A stretch of 64,000 bases of DNA, taken from contig NZ_VUOH01000001.1 in assembly GCF_015390235.1 (NCBI RefSeq), positions 1 to 64,000 of the forward strand. The letters run 5' to 3'. This stretch comes from Quadrisphaera sp. INWT6. Lineage in GTDB: Bacteria > Actinomycetota > Actinomycetes > Actinomycetales > Quadrisphaeraceae. Shown one piece after another: positions 33,945 through 47,693 of the stretch (its first letter is position 1; each line of letters begins with the position of its first letter). A model generated the notes under the pieces. The model saw only the letters and a list, made by a program, of their open reading frames with translations, was not told the DNA's origin and ran no database searches. The translations under genes and the position numbers were made by a program.

Positions 33945-36900
33945 GTGCGCGAGCACGCGCCGCTGACGTGGCGACGGCTGTCCGGCCGCGGCAGCACCGC
34001 CGCCCTGGCGCTCGCGGTGGTCGCCGCCGTCGCCGAGACCATCGGCACGGTGGTCGCCGGGCGCCTGGCCGACGGTCCCAGCACGGGAGCGGTCACCCTC
34101 CTCGCGGTGCTGCTCGTCGGCTCGGCGGTGCTCGACATGGTCGGCCGCACCGGCTTCTCCACGGTCGTCGGGCGCGCCGAGGGCGTGCTGCGCTCGGACC
34201 TGCTCGACGCCGCCCTCCGCCAGCCGCTCACCGAGCTGGAGTCCCAGGGCGTCGGCGAGCTGCTCGACAGGGTCGACGACGACACCCGCCAGCTCGCCCA
34301 GCTGGTCCGCCAGACCGGCTGGCAGATGGGCCGCGCGGTGCTGCGCTCCGTGCTCGCCTGGGTGGTGGCCGGCCTGACCTTCTGGCCGGCGTGGATCGCC
34401 TTCCCGCTGGTCGCGGGCGTGGCCTACCTCTGGGTGCGCAAGCTGACCCCGGTGGTGGCCGCCCGCAAGACCGAGGAGGAGCTCGCGTGGTCGGAGTCCG
34501 CCACGCAGCTGGAGGAGTCCGTCGCCGGCCGCGACGACGTCCGCACCTCGCTCGGGCAGGCCCACGTGCTGGCGCAGTTCTCCGAGCGCTCCGCGGAGGT
34601 GCTGCGCCGCTGCGCGCTCACCTGCCGCGCCGCCACCACCGTGGGCCTGCGCACCGGCCTGGTGCTGCACGCCCTCCTCGCCGCGCTGGCGCTCGCCGGG
34701 GTGTGGCTCGTCACCGGCGGTGAGCTGGGCCTGCCGCTCCTCATCACCCAGTGGCTGCTCGTCACCACCTTCGTGGGGCGCCTGGGCGAGGTCGCCAACC
34801 ACCTGCCGGAGGTGCAGGAGGGCCTCGGCGCGCTGACCCGCATCCGCTCCCTGGTGGCCGCTGAGCGCGAGCCGTCCGACGGCGCCCCCGTGCCCGCGCC
34901 CAGCGGTGACCCGGTGCGCGACGGCGTCGAGGTCGCCGGTCTGCGCTTCACCTACGGAGAGGGCTTCACCCTCGCCATCGACTCCCTGGTGGTGCCCGCC
35001 GGCACCTCCTGCGCGGTGGTCGGGCGCAGCGGCGCCGGCAAGTCGACCTTCGCCAAGCTGCTGTCCCGCGCCGTCGAGCCGCCGCCGGGCACGGTGCTGG
35101 TCTCCGGGCAGGACGTGCTCTCCACCGAGCTGGCCTCGCTGCGCCGCGCCGTCGGCGTGGTCACCCAGCGCACCGAGGTGCTCAGCGCCACCCTCGAGGA
35201 GAACATCACCCTCTTCGCACCGGTCCCGCGCGAGCGGGTGGAGCGCGCCCTGGCCGACCTCGGCATCGCCGAGTGGGTCGCCTCCCTGCCCGACGGCCTC
35301 GACACCCGCCTCGGCGCCTCCGGGGCGGCGCTGAGCGCGGGGGAGGAGCAGCTCGTCGCCTTCGCGCGCCTCCTCGTGCGCGACGTGCGCGTCGTCGTCC
35401 TCGACGAGGCCACCGCCCGCATGGACCCGCAGACCGAGCTGCTGGTGACCCGCGCGTCCCAGCGCCTCCTCACCGGGCGCACCGGCGTGGTCATCGCCCA
35501 CCGCCTGTCCACCACCCGCTGGTGCGACGCGGTCGCCGTCCTCGACGCCGGCCGCCTGGTGCAGCACGGGCCGCGCGCCGCGCTGGCCACGACGCTCGGG
35601 CCCTTCCGCGACCTCCTGGTGGCCTCCGGCGCCGACCGCCCCGCGCCCGGTGGGCCCGGGACGACGACGGCGGCGTCCTCGCGCGGCGGGGGTCCTGCGC
35701 GCACGTCTGCTCCGGCCGAGCCCTCCGCCACCGGTCCGGGCAGCGCGCCGGCGGCGGTCGGCGTGCGGGAGGCCACCGCCACGGCGTCGTCGGCGTCCTC
35801 GGCGCTGGTGACCCGGCGCGAGCGGCGCGACCCGCGCCCGGCGCCCCCGGCACCGCGGCCGAGCCTGGCGCGGTCCGTGGCCAAGCTGCTCGTGGTGCAC
35901 CCCCGGTGGGGCCTCGTCGGGACGTTCGCCTTCCTCGCGGTCACCCTGCTCGGCGCCTACGGCGCGCTCACCGGCTGGGCGTGGGGCCAGCTGGTGGAGT
36001 CCCTCGACGCGGAGGGTGGCGGGCCGCCCTGGGGGCTCGCCGCGCTCGTGGCCACCTGCCTGATGCTCACCCCCGTGGGCATCGCGCTCGCCTTCCGCGT
36101 CTACCCGATGTGGTGGTCGGCGGCCACGCTGCGCCTGCGGCTGGCCGTGCTGCGCGGCCAGACCGAGCAGCGGCGCCTGCGCCGCACGCCCCCGGGCGAG
36201 GTGGCGGCCCGCGCCCTCGACAGCGACCGCCTGGTCATCTACGTCGACCGGTGGGTCGACGTCTTCATCGGCGCCGCGGCGGTGCTGGCCACCGGCCTAT
36301 TCAACGCGAGCGCCACGGCTTCCCTCGTGGCCGGCGGGGTGCTGGCGCTGTCGGCGCTGACCGCCGCGGTCGGTGCGCCCGCCGCCGGCCGCGCCGGCCG
36401 CGCGGCCGGTGACGAGCGCGCCCGGTTCGGCAAGGAGCTGGTCAGCACCCTCGAGGCGGTCCGCACCGTGAAGCTGGCCGCCGCGGTCGGCGCCGTGCAG
36501 GGGCACCTGCAGGCCGTCGACGCGCGCCGCGTCGAGGCCAGCGTGCGCGAGCAGCGCATCCGCAGCCTCCTCGAGGGCGTGCCGGGCGTGCTGGTGCAGG
36601 TCGGCGTCGTCACCGCCTGGGTGCTCTTCCTCACCGGCACCTGGGGCCTGGGCACCGCGCTCGCGGTCTCGACGGCGGTCGCCGGCTTCGGCTGGTTCGG
36701 CATCGTCGCGGGGGCGGCGGTCGTCGAGATGCCCATCGCCCGCACCTGGCTGCGCGCGGCCAGCGAGCTGTCGGGCCGCGCCGACCTCGTGGCCCTGCCC
36801 CCCTCGGTCGACCTGGTCTCCGGCGCGGCCCCCGCTCCGGTGCCCGCGGGCCGCGTGCCCCTGCAGCGCCTGCGGCTCGACGGGGTCACGGCCGTGCACG

Positions 36901-37553
36901 ACGACGGCACCGTCGGCGTGCGCGACGTCTCCCTCGACGTCGAGGCGGGCTCGCTGGTGCTGCTGGTCGGGCGCGTCGGCTCGGGCAAGTCGAGCCTGCT
37001 GTCGTCGCTGGTCGGTCTGGTCGACCACGAGGGCGCCATCCGCTGGAACGACACCGAGGTCGGCGACCCGCAGCTCTTCCTCCGGCCCGGCCAGGTCGCG
37101 CACGTGGCGCAGGTCCCGCGGGTGCTGTCGGGCACCTTCACCGACAACGTCACCCTCGGCCACGGCTCGCGGGGCTCCAGCACGCTCGGCAGCGCCCTCA
37201 GCGACGCCCGCCTCGACCGGGACGTCCGCGAGGCCGGCGGCACGGGTGCGCTCGTGGGCCACCGCGGGGTCCGCCTCTCGGGCGGGCAGGTCCAGCGCCT
37301 CGCCCTGGCCCGCGCGCTGGCCACCGAGGCCGAGCTCGTCGTCGCCGACGACGTCTCCTCAGCCCTCGACGCCCGCACCGAGCTCGAGCTCTGGTCGGCG
37401 CTGCGGGAGCGGGGGGCCACGGTGGTCGGCTGCAGCGCCAAGCGGAGCGCGCTGGCGCTGGCCGACGTCGTCGTCGTGCTGGAGGACGGCGAGGTCGCGG
37501 CGACCGGCCCCTGGTCGGAGCTCTCCGAGGAGTGGGGCCACCTCGCCGGCTGA
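33945..37553 (+). CDS. Fused double ABC exporter (TMD-NBD-TMD-NBD in one chain)
   Basis: 1,202 aa from GTG 33945, chosen because AGGAGG lies seven bases upstream. Two complete ABC halves are joined by a Ser/Ala/Thr-rich linker (about 565-635). NBD1: Walker A GRSGAGKS (about 360), signature LSAGEEQ (about 463), Walker B VVVLDEAT (about 485). NBD2: Walker A GRVGSGKS (about 1008), signature LSGGQ (about 1112), Walker B LVVADDVSS (about 1131), with Asp where the catalytic Glu usually is. NBD1 has the Glu but an altered signature, so one of the two composite ATP sites may be degenerate. Exporter type; substrate unknown. Confidence 0.88.
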   Translation: MREHAPLTWRRLSGRGSTAALALAVVAAVAETIGTVVAGRLADGPSTGAVTLLAVLLVGSAVLDMVGRTGFSTVVGRAEGVLRSDLLDAALRQPLTELESQGVGELLDRVDDDTRQLAQLVRQTGWQMGRAVLRSVLAWVVAGLTFWPAWIAFPLVAGVAYLWVRKLTPVVAARKTEEELAWSESATQLEESVAGRDDVRTSLGQAHVLAQFSERSAEVLRRCALTCRAATTVGLRTGLVLHALLAALALAGVWLVTGGELGLPLLITQWLLVTTFVGRLGEVANHLPEVQEGLGALTRIRSLVAAEREPSDGAPVPAPSGDPVRDGVEVAGLRFTYGEGFTLAIDSLVVPAGTSCAVVGRSGAGKSTFAKLLSRAVEPPPGTVLVSGQDVLSTELASLRRAVGVVTQRTEVLSATLEENITLFAPVPRERVERALADLGIAEWVASLPDGLDTRLGASGAALSAGEEQLVAFARLLVRDVRVVVLDEATARMDPQTELLVTRASQRLLTGRTGVVIAHRLSTTRWCDAVAVLDAGRLVQHGPRAALATTLGPFRDLLVASGADRPAPGGPGTTTAASSRGGGPARTSAPAEPSATGPGSAPAAVGVREATATASSASSALVTRRERRDPRPAPPAPRPSLARSVAKLLVVHPRWGLVGTFAFLAVTLLGAYGALTGWAWGQLVESLDAEGGGPPWGLAALVATCLMLTPVGIALAFRVYPMWWSAATLRLRLAVLRGQTEQRRLRRTPPGEVAARALDSDRLVIYVDRWVDVFIGAAAVLATGLFNASATASLVAGGVLALSALTAAVGAPAAGRAGRAAGDERARFGKELVSTLEAVRTVKLAAAVGAVQGHLQAVDARRVEASVREQRIRSLLEGVPGVLVQVGVVTAWVLFLTGTWGLGTALAVSTAVAGFGWFGIVAGAAVVEMPIARTWLRAASELSGRADLVALPPSVDLVSGAAPAPVPAGRVPLQRLRLDGVTAVHDDGTVGVRDVSLDVEAGSLVLLVGRVGSGKSSLLSSLVGLVDHEGAIRWNDTEVGDPQLFLRPGQVAHVAQVPRVLSGTFTDNVTLGHGSRGSSTLGSALSDARLDRDVREAGGTGALVGHRGVRLSGGQVQRLALARALATEAELVVADDVSSALDARTELELWSALRERGATVVGCSAKRSALALADVVVVLEDGEVAATGPWSELSEEWGHLAG

Positions 37554-37578
37554 CCCCCACCCCCGGAACCGCAACCGA

Positions 37579-37674
37579 GCGCCCGGCTGCGGTTTCGGGG
37601 GCTTTCCGGACCGCAAGCAGGCGCCCGGCTGCGGTTCCGGGGGCCTTCCGAAGCGCAGCCGGGCGCTCGGCTGC
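37579..37674. repeat. Tandem array of the 42-bp hairpin unit, locus 2
   Basis: Units begin at 37579, 37621 and (partial) 37663, exactly 42 bases apart. Each starts GCGCYCGGCTGCGGTT and ends with CCGCAAGCAG or GCGCAGCCGG, clearly the same family as at 18671; even the terminal AGCGCAGCC(A/G)GGCGCTCGGCTGC block matches. It lies between the convergent ABC exporter and serC genes and may serve as their terminator. Confidence 0.85.
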
Positions 37675-37689
37675 GAAGAAGGGGAGGGG

Positions 37690-38850
37690 TCAGGAGAGGG
37701 CGGACACCACGTGGTCGACGCACGCCGTCAGCGCGGAGACGTCGTGCGGGTCGACGGCGGGGAACATGCCCACGCGCAGCTGGTTGCCCCCGAGCCCCCG
37801 GTAGGGCTCGACGTCGACGACCCCGTTCGCCCGCAGCACCGTGCGCACCGCGGCCGCGTCGACCGACGGGTCCAGGTCGATGGTCCCCACCACGGGGGAG
37901 CGCAGCGACCTGTCGCGCACCGCGGGCCGCGCGTACTGGCTGGCCTCGGCCCACTCGTACAGCCGCGACGCCGACTCCGCCGACCGCGCGGCCGCCCAGG
38001 CCAGGCCCCCGCGGTCGAGCATCCACTCCACCTGCTCGGCCAGCATCAGCAGCGTGGCGACGGCGGGGGTGTTGACCGTCTGCTCGCGCCGGCTCTCCGC
38101 GAGCGCCGCCAGCAGGTCGAGCGAGCCGGGCACCCACCGCCCGGGCTGCAGCTCCTCCGCGCGCGCCACCGCCGCGGGGGAGAGCAGCGCCAGCCACAGC
38201 CCGCCGTCGGACCCGAAGGACTTCTGCGGCGCGAAGTAGTACGCGTCGGCCTGGGCGACGTCGACGCCCACCCCGCCGGCGGCCGAGGTCGCGTCGACGA
38301 GCACCAGCGCGCCGTCGTCCACCCCCTGCGGGCGCACCACCGGCAGCACGACGCCCGTGGACGTCTCGTTGTGCGGCCAGGCGTACGCGTCGACACCGGG
38401 CTCCGCACCGGGGGAGGGAGCGCTGAACGGCTCCGCGCGCCGGACGTCGGGTGTCGCCAGGAACGTCGCCGCTGCGGTCGCCTTCGCGAACTTGTCGCTG
38501 AACGCCCCCAGCACCAGGTGCTGCGCGCGCTCGCGGACCAGGCAGGTGGTGGCGACGTCCCAGAAGGCGGTGGAGCCGCCGTTGCCGAGGACCACCTCGT
38601 AGCCGTCGGGCAGGGAGAACAGGTCGCCCATCCCCGCCCGGACCCGCGCGACCAGCGACCGCACGGGCAGCTGCCGGTGCGACGTGCCGAGCACGGAGCG
38701 CCCGGCGCCGGCGATCGCAGCGACCTGGTCGTCGCGGACCTTGGACGGCCCGGAGCCGAAGCGCCCGTCCTTGGGCAGCAGCGACTGCGGGATCGAGGGG
38801 GTCTGCGCCCCGGAGACGTTCACCGGGGCGGACAGGTCGCGCGCGCTCAC
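37690..38850 (-). CDS. serC: Phosphoserine aminotransferase
   Basis: 386 aa, PLP-dependent class V fold, converting 3-phosphohydroxypyruvate to phosphoserine in serine synthesis. It matches the actinobacterial SerC form: PSIPQSLLPKDGRFGSGPSKVR at the N-terminus (break at the glycines), VLGNGGSTAFWD, VLVDATSAAGG, and YFAPQKSFGSDGG, where the Lys forms the PLP Schiff base. Starts at GTG 38850, only 20 bases from the longest start of pdxH on the other strand. Confidence 0.93.
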   Translation of the reverse strand: MSARDLSAPVNVSGAQTPSIPQSLLPKDGRFGSGPSKVRDDQVAAIAGAGRSVLGTSHRQLPVRSLVARVRAGMGDLFSLPDGYEVVLGNGGSTAFWDVATTCLVRERAQHLVLGAFSDKFAKATAAATFLATPDVRRAEPFSAPSPGAEPGVDAYAWPHNETSTGVVLPVVRPQGVDDGALVLVDATSAAGGVGVDVAQADAYYFAPQKSFGSDGGLWLALLSPAAVARAEELQPGRWVPGSLDLLAALAESRREQTVNTPAVATLLMLAEQVEWMLDRGGLAWAAARSAESASRLYEWAEASQYARPAVRDRSLRSPVVGTIDLDPSVDAAAVRTVLRANGVVDVEPYRGLGGNQLRVGMFPAVDPHDVSALTACVDHVVSALS

Positions 38851-38870
38851 GGTCGTGCATCCTCGCCCAT

Positions 38871-39665
38871 GTGAGCGCCTCCTCGGACCGCCCCGCCCAC
38901 GACCACCTCGCCGACGACCCCGCCGACGACCTCGCCGACGACCCCGCCGCCGACCGGGCAGACCTCGACGCGATGCACGACCTGCGCGTCGACTACCGCC
39001 TCGCCGACGCCGAGGGCGGCCTCGACGCGGCCGACCTGGCGCCCTCGCCGCTGGAGCAGTTCCGGCGCTGGTGGGCCGAGGTGGCGGGTGACGACGCCGC
39101 GGCGGGAGCCCCCCGCGTGGTCGAGCCCAACGCCGTCGTCCTCGCCACCGCCGACGCCGACGGCCTGCCCGACGCGCGCACGGTCCTCCTGAAGGACGTC
39201 GACGCCCGCGGCTTCGTCATCTACACCAACCTGCGGTCGGCCAAGGCCCAGCAGCTGGCGGCCGTGCCGCACGCGGCCCTCGTGCTGCCGTGGCACGCGG
39301 TGCAGCGCCAGGTGCGGGTGCGCGGCGCCGTGGAGCAGGTCTCCCGCGCCGAGAGCGCCGCCTACTTCGCCACCCGGCCCCGCGGCTCCCAGCTCGGGGC
39401 CCACGCCTCGGCCCAGAGCCGCCCGGTGGCCGGTCGCGCCGAGCTGCAGCGGGCGCTCGACGAGGCCGCGGCGCGCTGGCCCGAGGGCGTCGAGGTGCCG
39501 CTGCCTGACCACTGGGGCGGCTACCTGGTGCGCCCGGTCGAGCTGGAGCTGTGGGTGGGCCGCCCCTCGCGGCTGCACGACCGCCTCGCCTACGTCTCCG
39601 CGACCGGCGGGCCGGCTCCGCTCGACGACCCGGCCGCCTGGCGCGTGGAGCGCCGCCAGCCCTGA
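38871..39665 (+). CDS. pdxH: Pyridoxamine 5'-phosphate oxidase
   Basis: Up to 264 aa. FMN enzyme that oxidises pyridoxine or pyridoxamine 5'-phosphate to PLP. Family signs: LRVDYRLADAEGGLDAADL, DPxxQF-like SPLEQFRRWW, ARTVLLKDVDARGFVIYTN, QRQVRVRGAVEQV, RPRGSQLGAHASAQS, and the C-terminal RLHDRLAY. From GTG 38871 it would carry a 34-residue Asp/Ala-rich N-terminal repeat (LADDPADD); ATG 38973 gives the usual family start MHDLRVDY. The PLP product is the cofactor of the divergent SerC. Confidence 0.93.
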   Translation: MSASSDRPAHDHLADDPADDLADDPAADRADLDAMHDLRVDYRLADAEGGLDAADLAPSPLEQFRRWWAEVAGDDAAAGAPRVVEPNAVVLATADADGLPDARTVLLKDVDARGFVIYTNLRSAKAQQLAAVPHAALVLPWHAVQRQVRVRGAVEQVSRAESAAYFATRPRGSQLGAHASAQSRPVAGRAELQRALDEAAARWPEGVEVPLPDHWGGYLVRPVELELWVGRPSRLHDRLAYVSATGGPAPLDDPAAWRVERRQP

Positions 39666-39707
39666 GCCGGCCCTGGGCCAGCGGGAGCCGCCCGCTCGGG
39701 CAGCGCC

Positions 39708-40466
39708 TCAGCTGCCGAGCGCGAGCTCCACGGCGAGCACGGCGCGGCCCGGCCACCCGGGCTCGTCACGGCGCACGACCTGCCGGTAGACGTCCTCGGC
39801 CTGCTGGCGGACCGGGACCTCGGGGTCGAGCGCGCGGAAGTACTCCACGTGCAGGGCCAGCGCGGCGATCCCGGCCTCCACCGTGTCGGTGATGTCGACG
39901 ACGTGCGTCGGGGAGGTGCTGTTCGCGACGACGACGCGGCGCACCCCGTCCCAGGGGGCGAAGCCCTCGTGACCGAGCTCGGGGAAGATCCAACGGTTGG
40001 CGGCGTCGGCGACGGCGTCGAGCACGGTGCGCCCGAGCGCGCGGTGGTCGGGGGTGTTCCAGGTCCCGGGGCCCCACGTGTCGTGGTGGTTGATGGTGAC
40101 CACGAGGTGCGGCCGGTGCTGGCGGACGGCGCGCGCGACGTCGCGGCGCAGGTCGACGCCCTCGGTGAGCCGCCCGTCGCGGTGCCGCAGGAACTCCACG
40201 ACGTCGACGCCGACCGCCTCAGCGCTCGCCAGCTCCTCGCGCTCGCGCAGCGGCCCCGCCTGGGCCGGGGCGACGGTGTCGATGCCGGCCTCGCCCGAGG
40301 TGGCCATGACGTAGACGACCTGCTTGCCCTCCGCCGTCCAGCGGGCCACGGCGGCGGCGGTGCCGTACTCGGCGTCGTCCGGGTGCGCCACCACGACGAG
40401 CACGCGGTCGCCGTCCTCGGGGAGTGCGGGCAGGGGTGCTGCGGTGCTCGGGGCGGCGTCGCTCAC
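39708..40466 (-). CDS. PIG-L/LmbE-family deacetylase
   Basis: 252 aa. Zinc-dependent N-deacetylase fold with AHPDDAEYG (residues 27-35) providing His and Asp ligands, HRDGRLTEG, and the NTPDHRALGRTVLDAV helix with the third His. This family includes MshB and mycothiol S-conjugate amidase, but the motifs seen are shared widely, so substrate is open. Convergent with pdxH; start GTG 40466. Confidence 0.88.
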   Translation of the reverse strand: MSDAAPSTAAPLPALPEDGDRVLVVVAHPDDAEYGTAAAVARWTAEGKQVVYVMATSGEAGIDTVAPAQAGPLREREELASAEAVGVDVVEFLRHRDGRLTEGVDLRRDVARAVRQHRPHLVVTINHHDTWGPGTWNTPDHRALGRTVLDAVADAANRWIFPELGHEGFAPWDGVRRVVVANSTSPTHVVDITDTVEAGIAALALHVEYFRALDPEVPVRQQAEDVYRQVVRRDEPGWPGRAVLAVELALGS

Positions 40467-40494
40467 GCCGCCATCGTGGCAGCACGAAAACCCC

Positions 40495-40523
40495 TCGACG
40501 ACGGCGCGAGCTGGACGTAGCGT
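40495..40523 (+). promoter_or_regulatory. Putative promoter of the leader-controlled MFS gene
   Basis: TCGACG (40495-40500), a 17-base spacer, and TAGCGT (40518-40523). Transcription would begin near 40530, ten bases before the AGGAGGT ribosome site of the leader ORF. Confidence 0.5.
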
Positions 40524-40555
40524 GGAGCCACACGGGAGAGGAGGTGGTCCGAGAA

Positions 40556-40594
40556 GTGGTTGATCTTCGGACGCGTGAGGTGACTGCCCGCTAG
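40556..40594 (+). CDS. 12-codon leader peptide ORF upstream of the MFS exporter
   Basis: GTG 40556 to TAG 40592-40594 encodes MVDLRTREVTAR. It is preceded at 40539-40545 by AGGAGGT, a perfect Shine-Dalgarno, ten bases before the GTG. The MFS gene has no such strong site, so the leader is built to be translated well. The last codons form the left arm of the first RNA stem, so ribosome position would decide folding. I do not recognise this peptide from any family. Confidence 0.6.
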   Translation: MVDLRTREVTAR

Positions 40595-40716
40595 CCGTTC
40601 GGCAGCGTGAGCCACCCGGACGGCCTGCGAAGACCAGGCAGTCACCGGAGCCCGCGGGAGTCGCGCCCTCGTCCAGCGCGACGCCCCCTCCAGGTCGGAG
40701 GGGAGCCCGCGGGCTC
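40579..40716 (+). ncRNA. Structured leader RNA (candidate attenuator) of the MFS gene
   Basis: Two nested structures. Stem 1 pairs GGTGACTGCC (40579-40588) with GGCAGTCACC (40637-40646), all 10 bp, and encloses a 9-bp hairpin (40594-40602 with 40616-40624, one G-U). Stem 2 pairs GAGCCCGCGGG (40648-40658) with CCCGCGGGCTC (40706-40716), all 11 bp, and encloses two perfect 7-bp hairpins (40660-40666/40676-40682 and 40685-40691/40697-40703). Stem 1's left arm lies within codons 8-11 of the leader ORF. The layout fits a translation-coupled attenuator; the outcome (termination or translation control) is inferred. Confidence 0.65.
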
Positions 40717-40750
40717 TTCCACGCCCGGCGGACGACGGGCGCACCATGGG

Positions 40751-42055
40751 GTGGTGCCCCGCCTGCTCCTCGACGTGGCCCCGCTGCGCACCTCCCCGGC
40801 CTACCGGCGCCTGTGGGTGGGGCTGACCCTCGCCGGGGTCGGCAGCCAGCTCGGCGTCACCGCGGTCGCGCTCCAGGTCTACGACGAGACCCGCTCGTCC
40901 TTCGCCGTCGGGCTCGTGGGGCTGGTGTCCTTCGTCCCCCTGGTGGTGCTGGGCCTGTACGGCGGCGCGCTCGTCGACGCCTTCGACCGCCGGCGCGTGA
41001 CCCTCCTGTCCGCCGCGGCCCTCTTCGCCGTGTCCGTCCTCATCGCCCTCCAGGCGTGGCTCGACGTCGGATCCGTGGTGCTGCTGCTCGTGCTCGTCGC
41101 CCTGCAGAGCGCCGCCTTCGCGGTCAACTCCCCGGCGAGGACGGCCGTCATCCCGATGCTCGTGAGGCCCGAGCAGCTCCCGGCCGCCAACGCGCTGGGC
41201 ACCCTGTCGATGAACCTCGGCGTGACGGTCGGCCCGGTGCTCGGGGGAGTGCTCGTCGGCGCCGTCGGGTTCGGGCCCGCCTACACGATCGACGTCGTCA
41301 CCCTGCTGGTCGCGCTCGTCACCGTCGCCAGCCTCCCGCCCCTGCCGCCGCTGGGCGGCGCGCGCCGCGCGGGGCTGGCCAGCGTGCTGGAGGGGCTGAG
41401 CCTCCTGCGGGGCTGGCGCAACGTGCGGATGACCTTCCTCCTCGACATCTGCGCGATGGTGCTCAGCCAGCCGCGCGCGCTCTTCCCCGCGGTGGGGGCC
41501 GTCCTCATCGGGGGAGGGGCGACGACGGCGGGGGTGCTGGCCTCCTCCGTGGCGGTGGGCTCCGTGCTGGCGAGCCTGCTGTCCGGCCCGCTCAGCGCGG
41601 TGCACCGTCACGGCGTCGCGATCGTGGTGTCGATCCTCGTCTGGGGAGCCGCGGTGTCGGCCTTCGGACTGGTGCTCCTGGCCGCCTCGCCGGGGGAGCA
41701 GCACGTCGGGTCGGTCACGAGCACGGCCGTCCCCTGGGGCCACTGGCCCCTCTGGGCGGCCTGCGGGGCGCTCGCGGTCGCGGGCGCAGCGGACGCGGTG
41801 AGCTCGGTCTTCCGGCAGACGGTGCTGCAGTCCGCAGCCCCCGACCACGCACGGGGCCGGCTCCAGGGCGTCTTCATCGTGGTGGTGGCCGGTGGCCCCC
41901 GTCTCGGGGACCTGGTGGCCGGCACCGACGCGGACCTGCTCGGTGAGCCCCTGGCCGCGGTGCTGGGCGGGGTCCTCTGCGTGCTCGCCGTGCTCCTGCT
42001 GGCGCGCTGGCAGCGGGCGTTCTGGCGCTACGACGCACGGCATCCCGTGCCCTGA
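40751..42055 (+). CDS. MFS exporter (EntS-like) controlled by a leader
   Basis: 434 aa if started at GTG 40751 (GTG 40754 is next). The reading frame extends back to 40607, but that part is Arg/Pro-rich, unlike a transporter, and overlaps the RNA structure. PLRTSPAYRRLWVGLTLAGVGSQLG and YGGALVDAFDRRRVTL (motif A) mark the enterobactin-exporter-like MFS group, with 11-12 hydrophobic helices. No ribosome site is evident. Group members export siderophores or antibiotics; a leader-peptide switch hints at a ribosome-targeting drug, which is inference. Confidence 0.82.
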   Translation: MVPRLLLDVAPLRTSPAYRRLWVGLTLAGVGSQLGVTAVALQVYDETRSSFAVGLVGLVSFVPLVVLGLYGGALVDAFDRRRVTLLSAAALFAVSVLIALQAWLDVGSVVLLLVLVALQSAAFAVNSPARTAVIPMLVRPEQLPAANALGTLSMNLGVTVGPVLGGVLVGAVGFGPAYTIDVVTLLVALVTVASLPPLPPLGGARRAGLASVLEGLSLLRGWRNVRMTFLLDICAMVLSQPRALFPAVGAVLIGGGATTAGVLASSVAVGSVLASLLSGPLSAVHRHGVAIVVSILVWGAAVSAFGLVLLAASPGEQHVGSVTSTAVPWGHWPLWAACGALAVAGAADAVSSVFRQTVLQSAAPDHARGRLQGVFIVVVAGGPRLGDLVAGTDADLLGEPLAAVLGGVLCVLAVLLLARWQRAFWRYDARHPVP

Positions 42056-42161
42056 CGGTGGGTGACGGAGCCGTCCGGGGCTGTGAGCAGGGGTTTTGGT
42101 GTCCAGGTGGGGTTGGGGTAATGTTCCATCTCGCTTCCGGGGGTGAAAACGCCTCAGGGTC

Positions 42162-42190
42162 TTGACCCTGGTCCAGGTCGTAGTTACTGT
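42162..42190 (+). promoter_or_regulatory. rRNA operon 1 promoter
   Basis: TTGACC (42162-42167), a 17-base spacer, TACTGT (42185-42190), about 320 bases before the 16S start. A second possible -10, TAGGAT, is at 42243. Confidence 0.7.
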
Positions 42191-42303
42191 CGGAAAGTTG
42201 CCTGGTAGCGGATCGGGTGCGGAAGCACCGGATCGGATCGGGTAGGATGGAGACATCCCGCTGAACCGGCCGAAAGGCCCAGTAAGTGGTGTGTGTTCGT
42301 TTC

Positions 42304-42320
42304 TTGAGAACTCAACAGCG
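42304..42320 (+). promoter_or_regulatory. rRNA leader box TTGAGAACTCAACAG (operon 1)
   Basis: TTGAGAACTCAACAGCG in the 16S leader. Related boxes recur at 44473 (16S-23S spacer, TTGAGAACTGCACAGTG) and 47809 (23S-5S spacer, TCGAGAACTCGATAGTG). Such boxes in actinobacterial rRNA transcripts are thought to act in antitermination or processing. Operon 2 has them at +7,041. Confidence 0.5.
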
Positions 42321-42506
42321 TGCCGAATGTCGATGCCATTGCTGGTTGAACCAGCGGTTGGCTCGATGAGATTTTGACTGATGTCAGTTGTTGATGTCAG
42401 CGGATTCATTCGGGTCAGCATCTTTCTCCGCTCTCACCGGTTTCGGTGGGGGTCGGCTTATGCTGTCGGTTTCTCGCCTTCGGGTGGGTTGCTGGTGGCT
42501 AACGCA

Positions 42507-47693
<5,187 letters not shown>

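Noticed and set aside
40607..40750. Longer N-terminus of the MFS exporter starting at GTG 40607
   Set aside because: The extra 48 residues are Arg/Pro-rich, unlike any transporter start, and coincide with the strong RNA stems.
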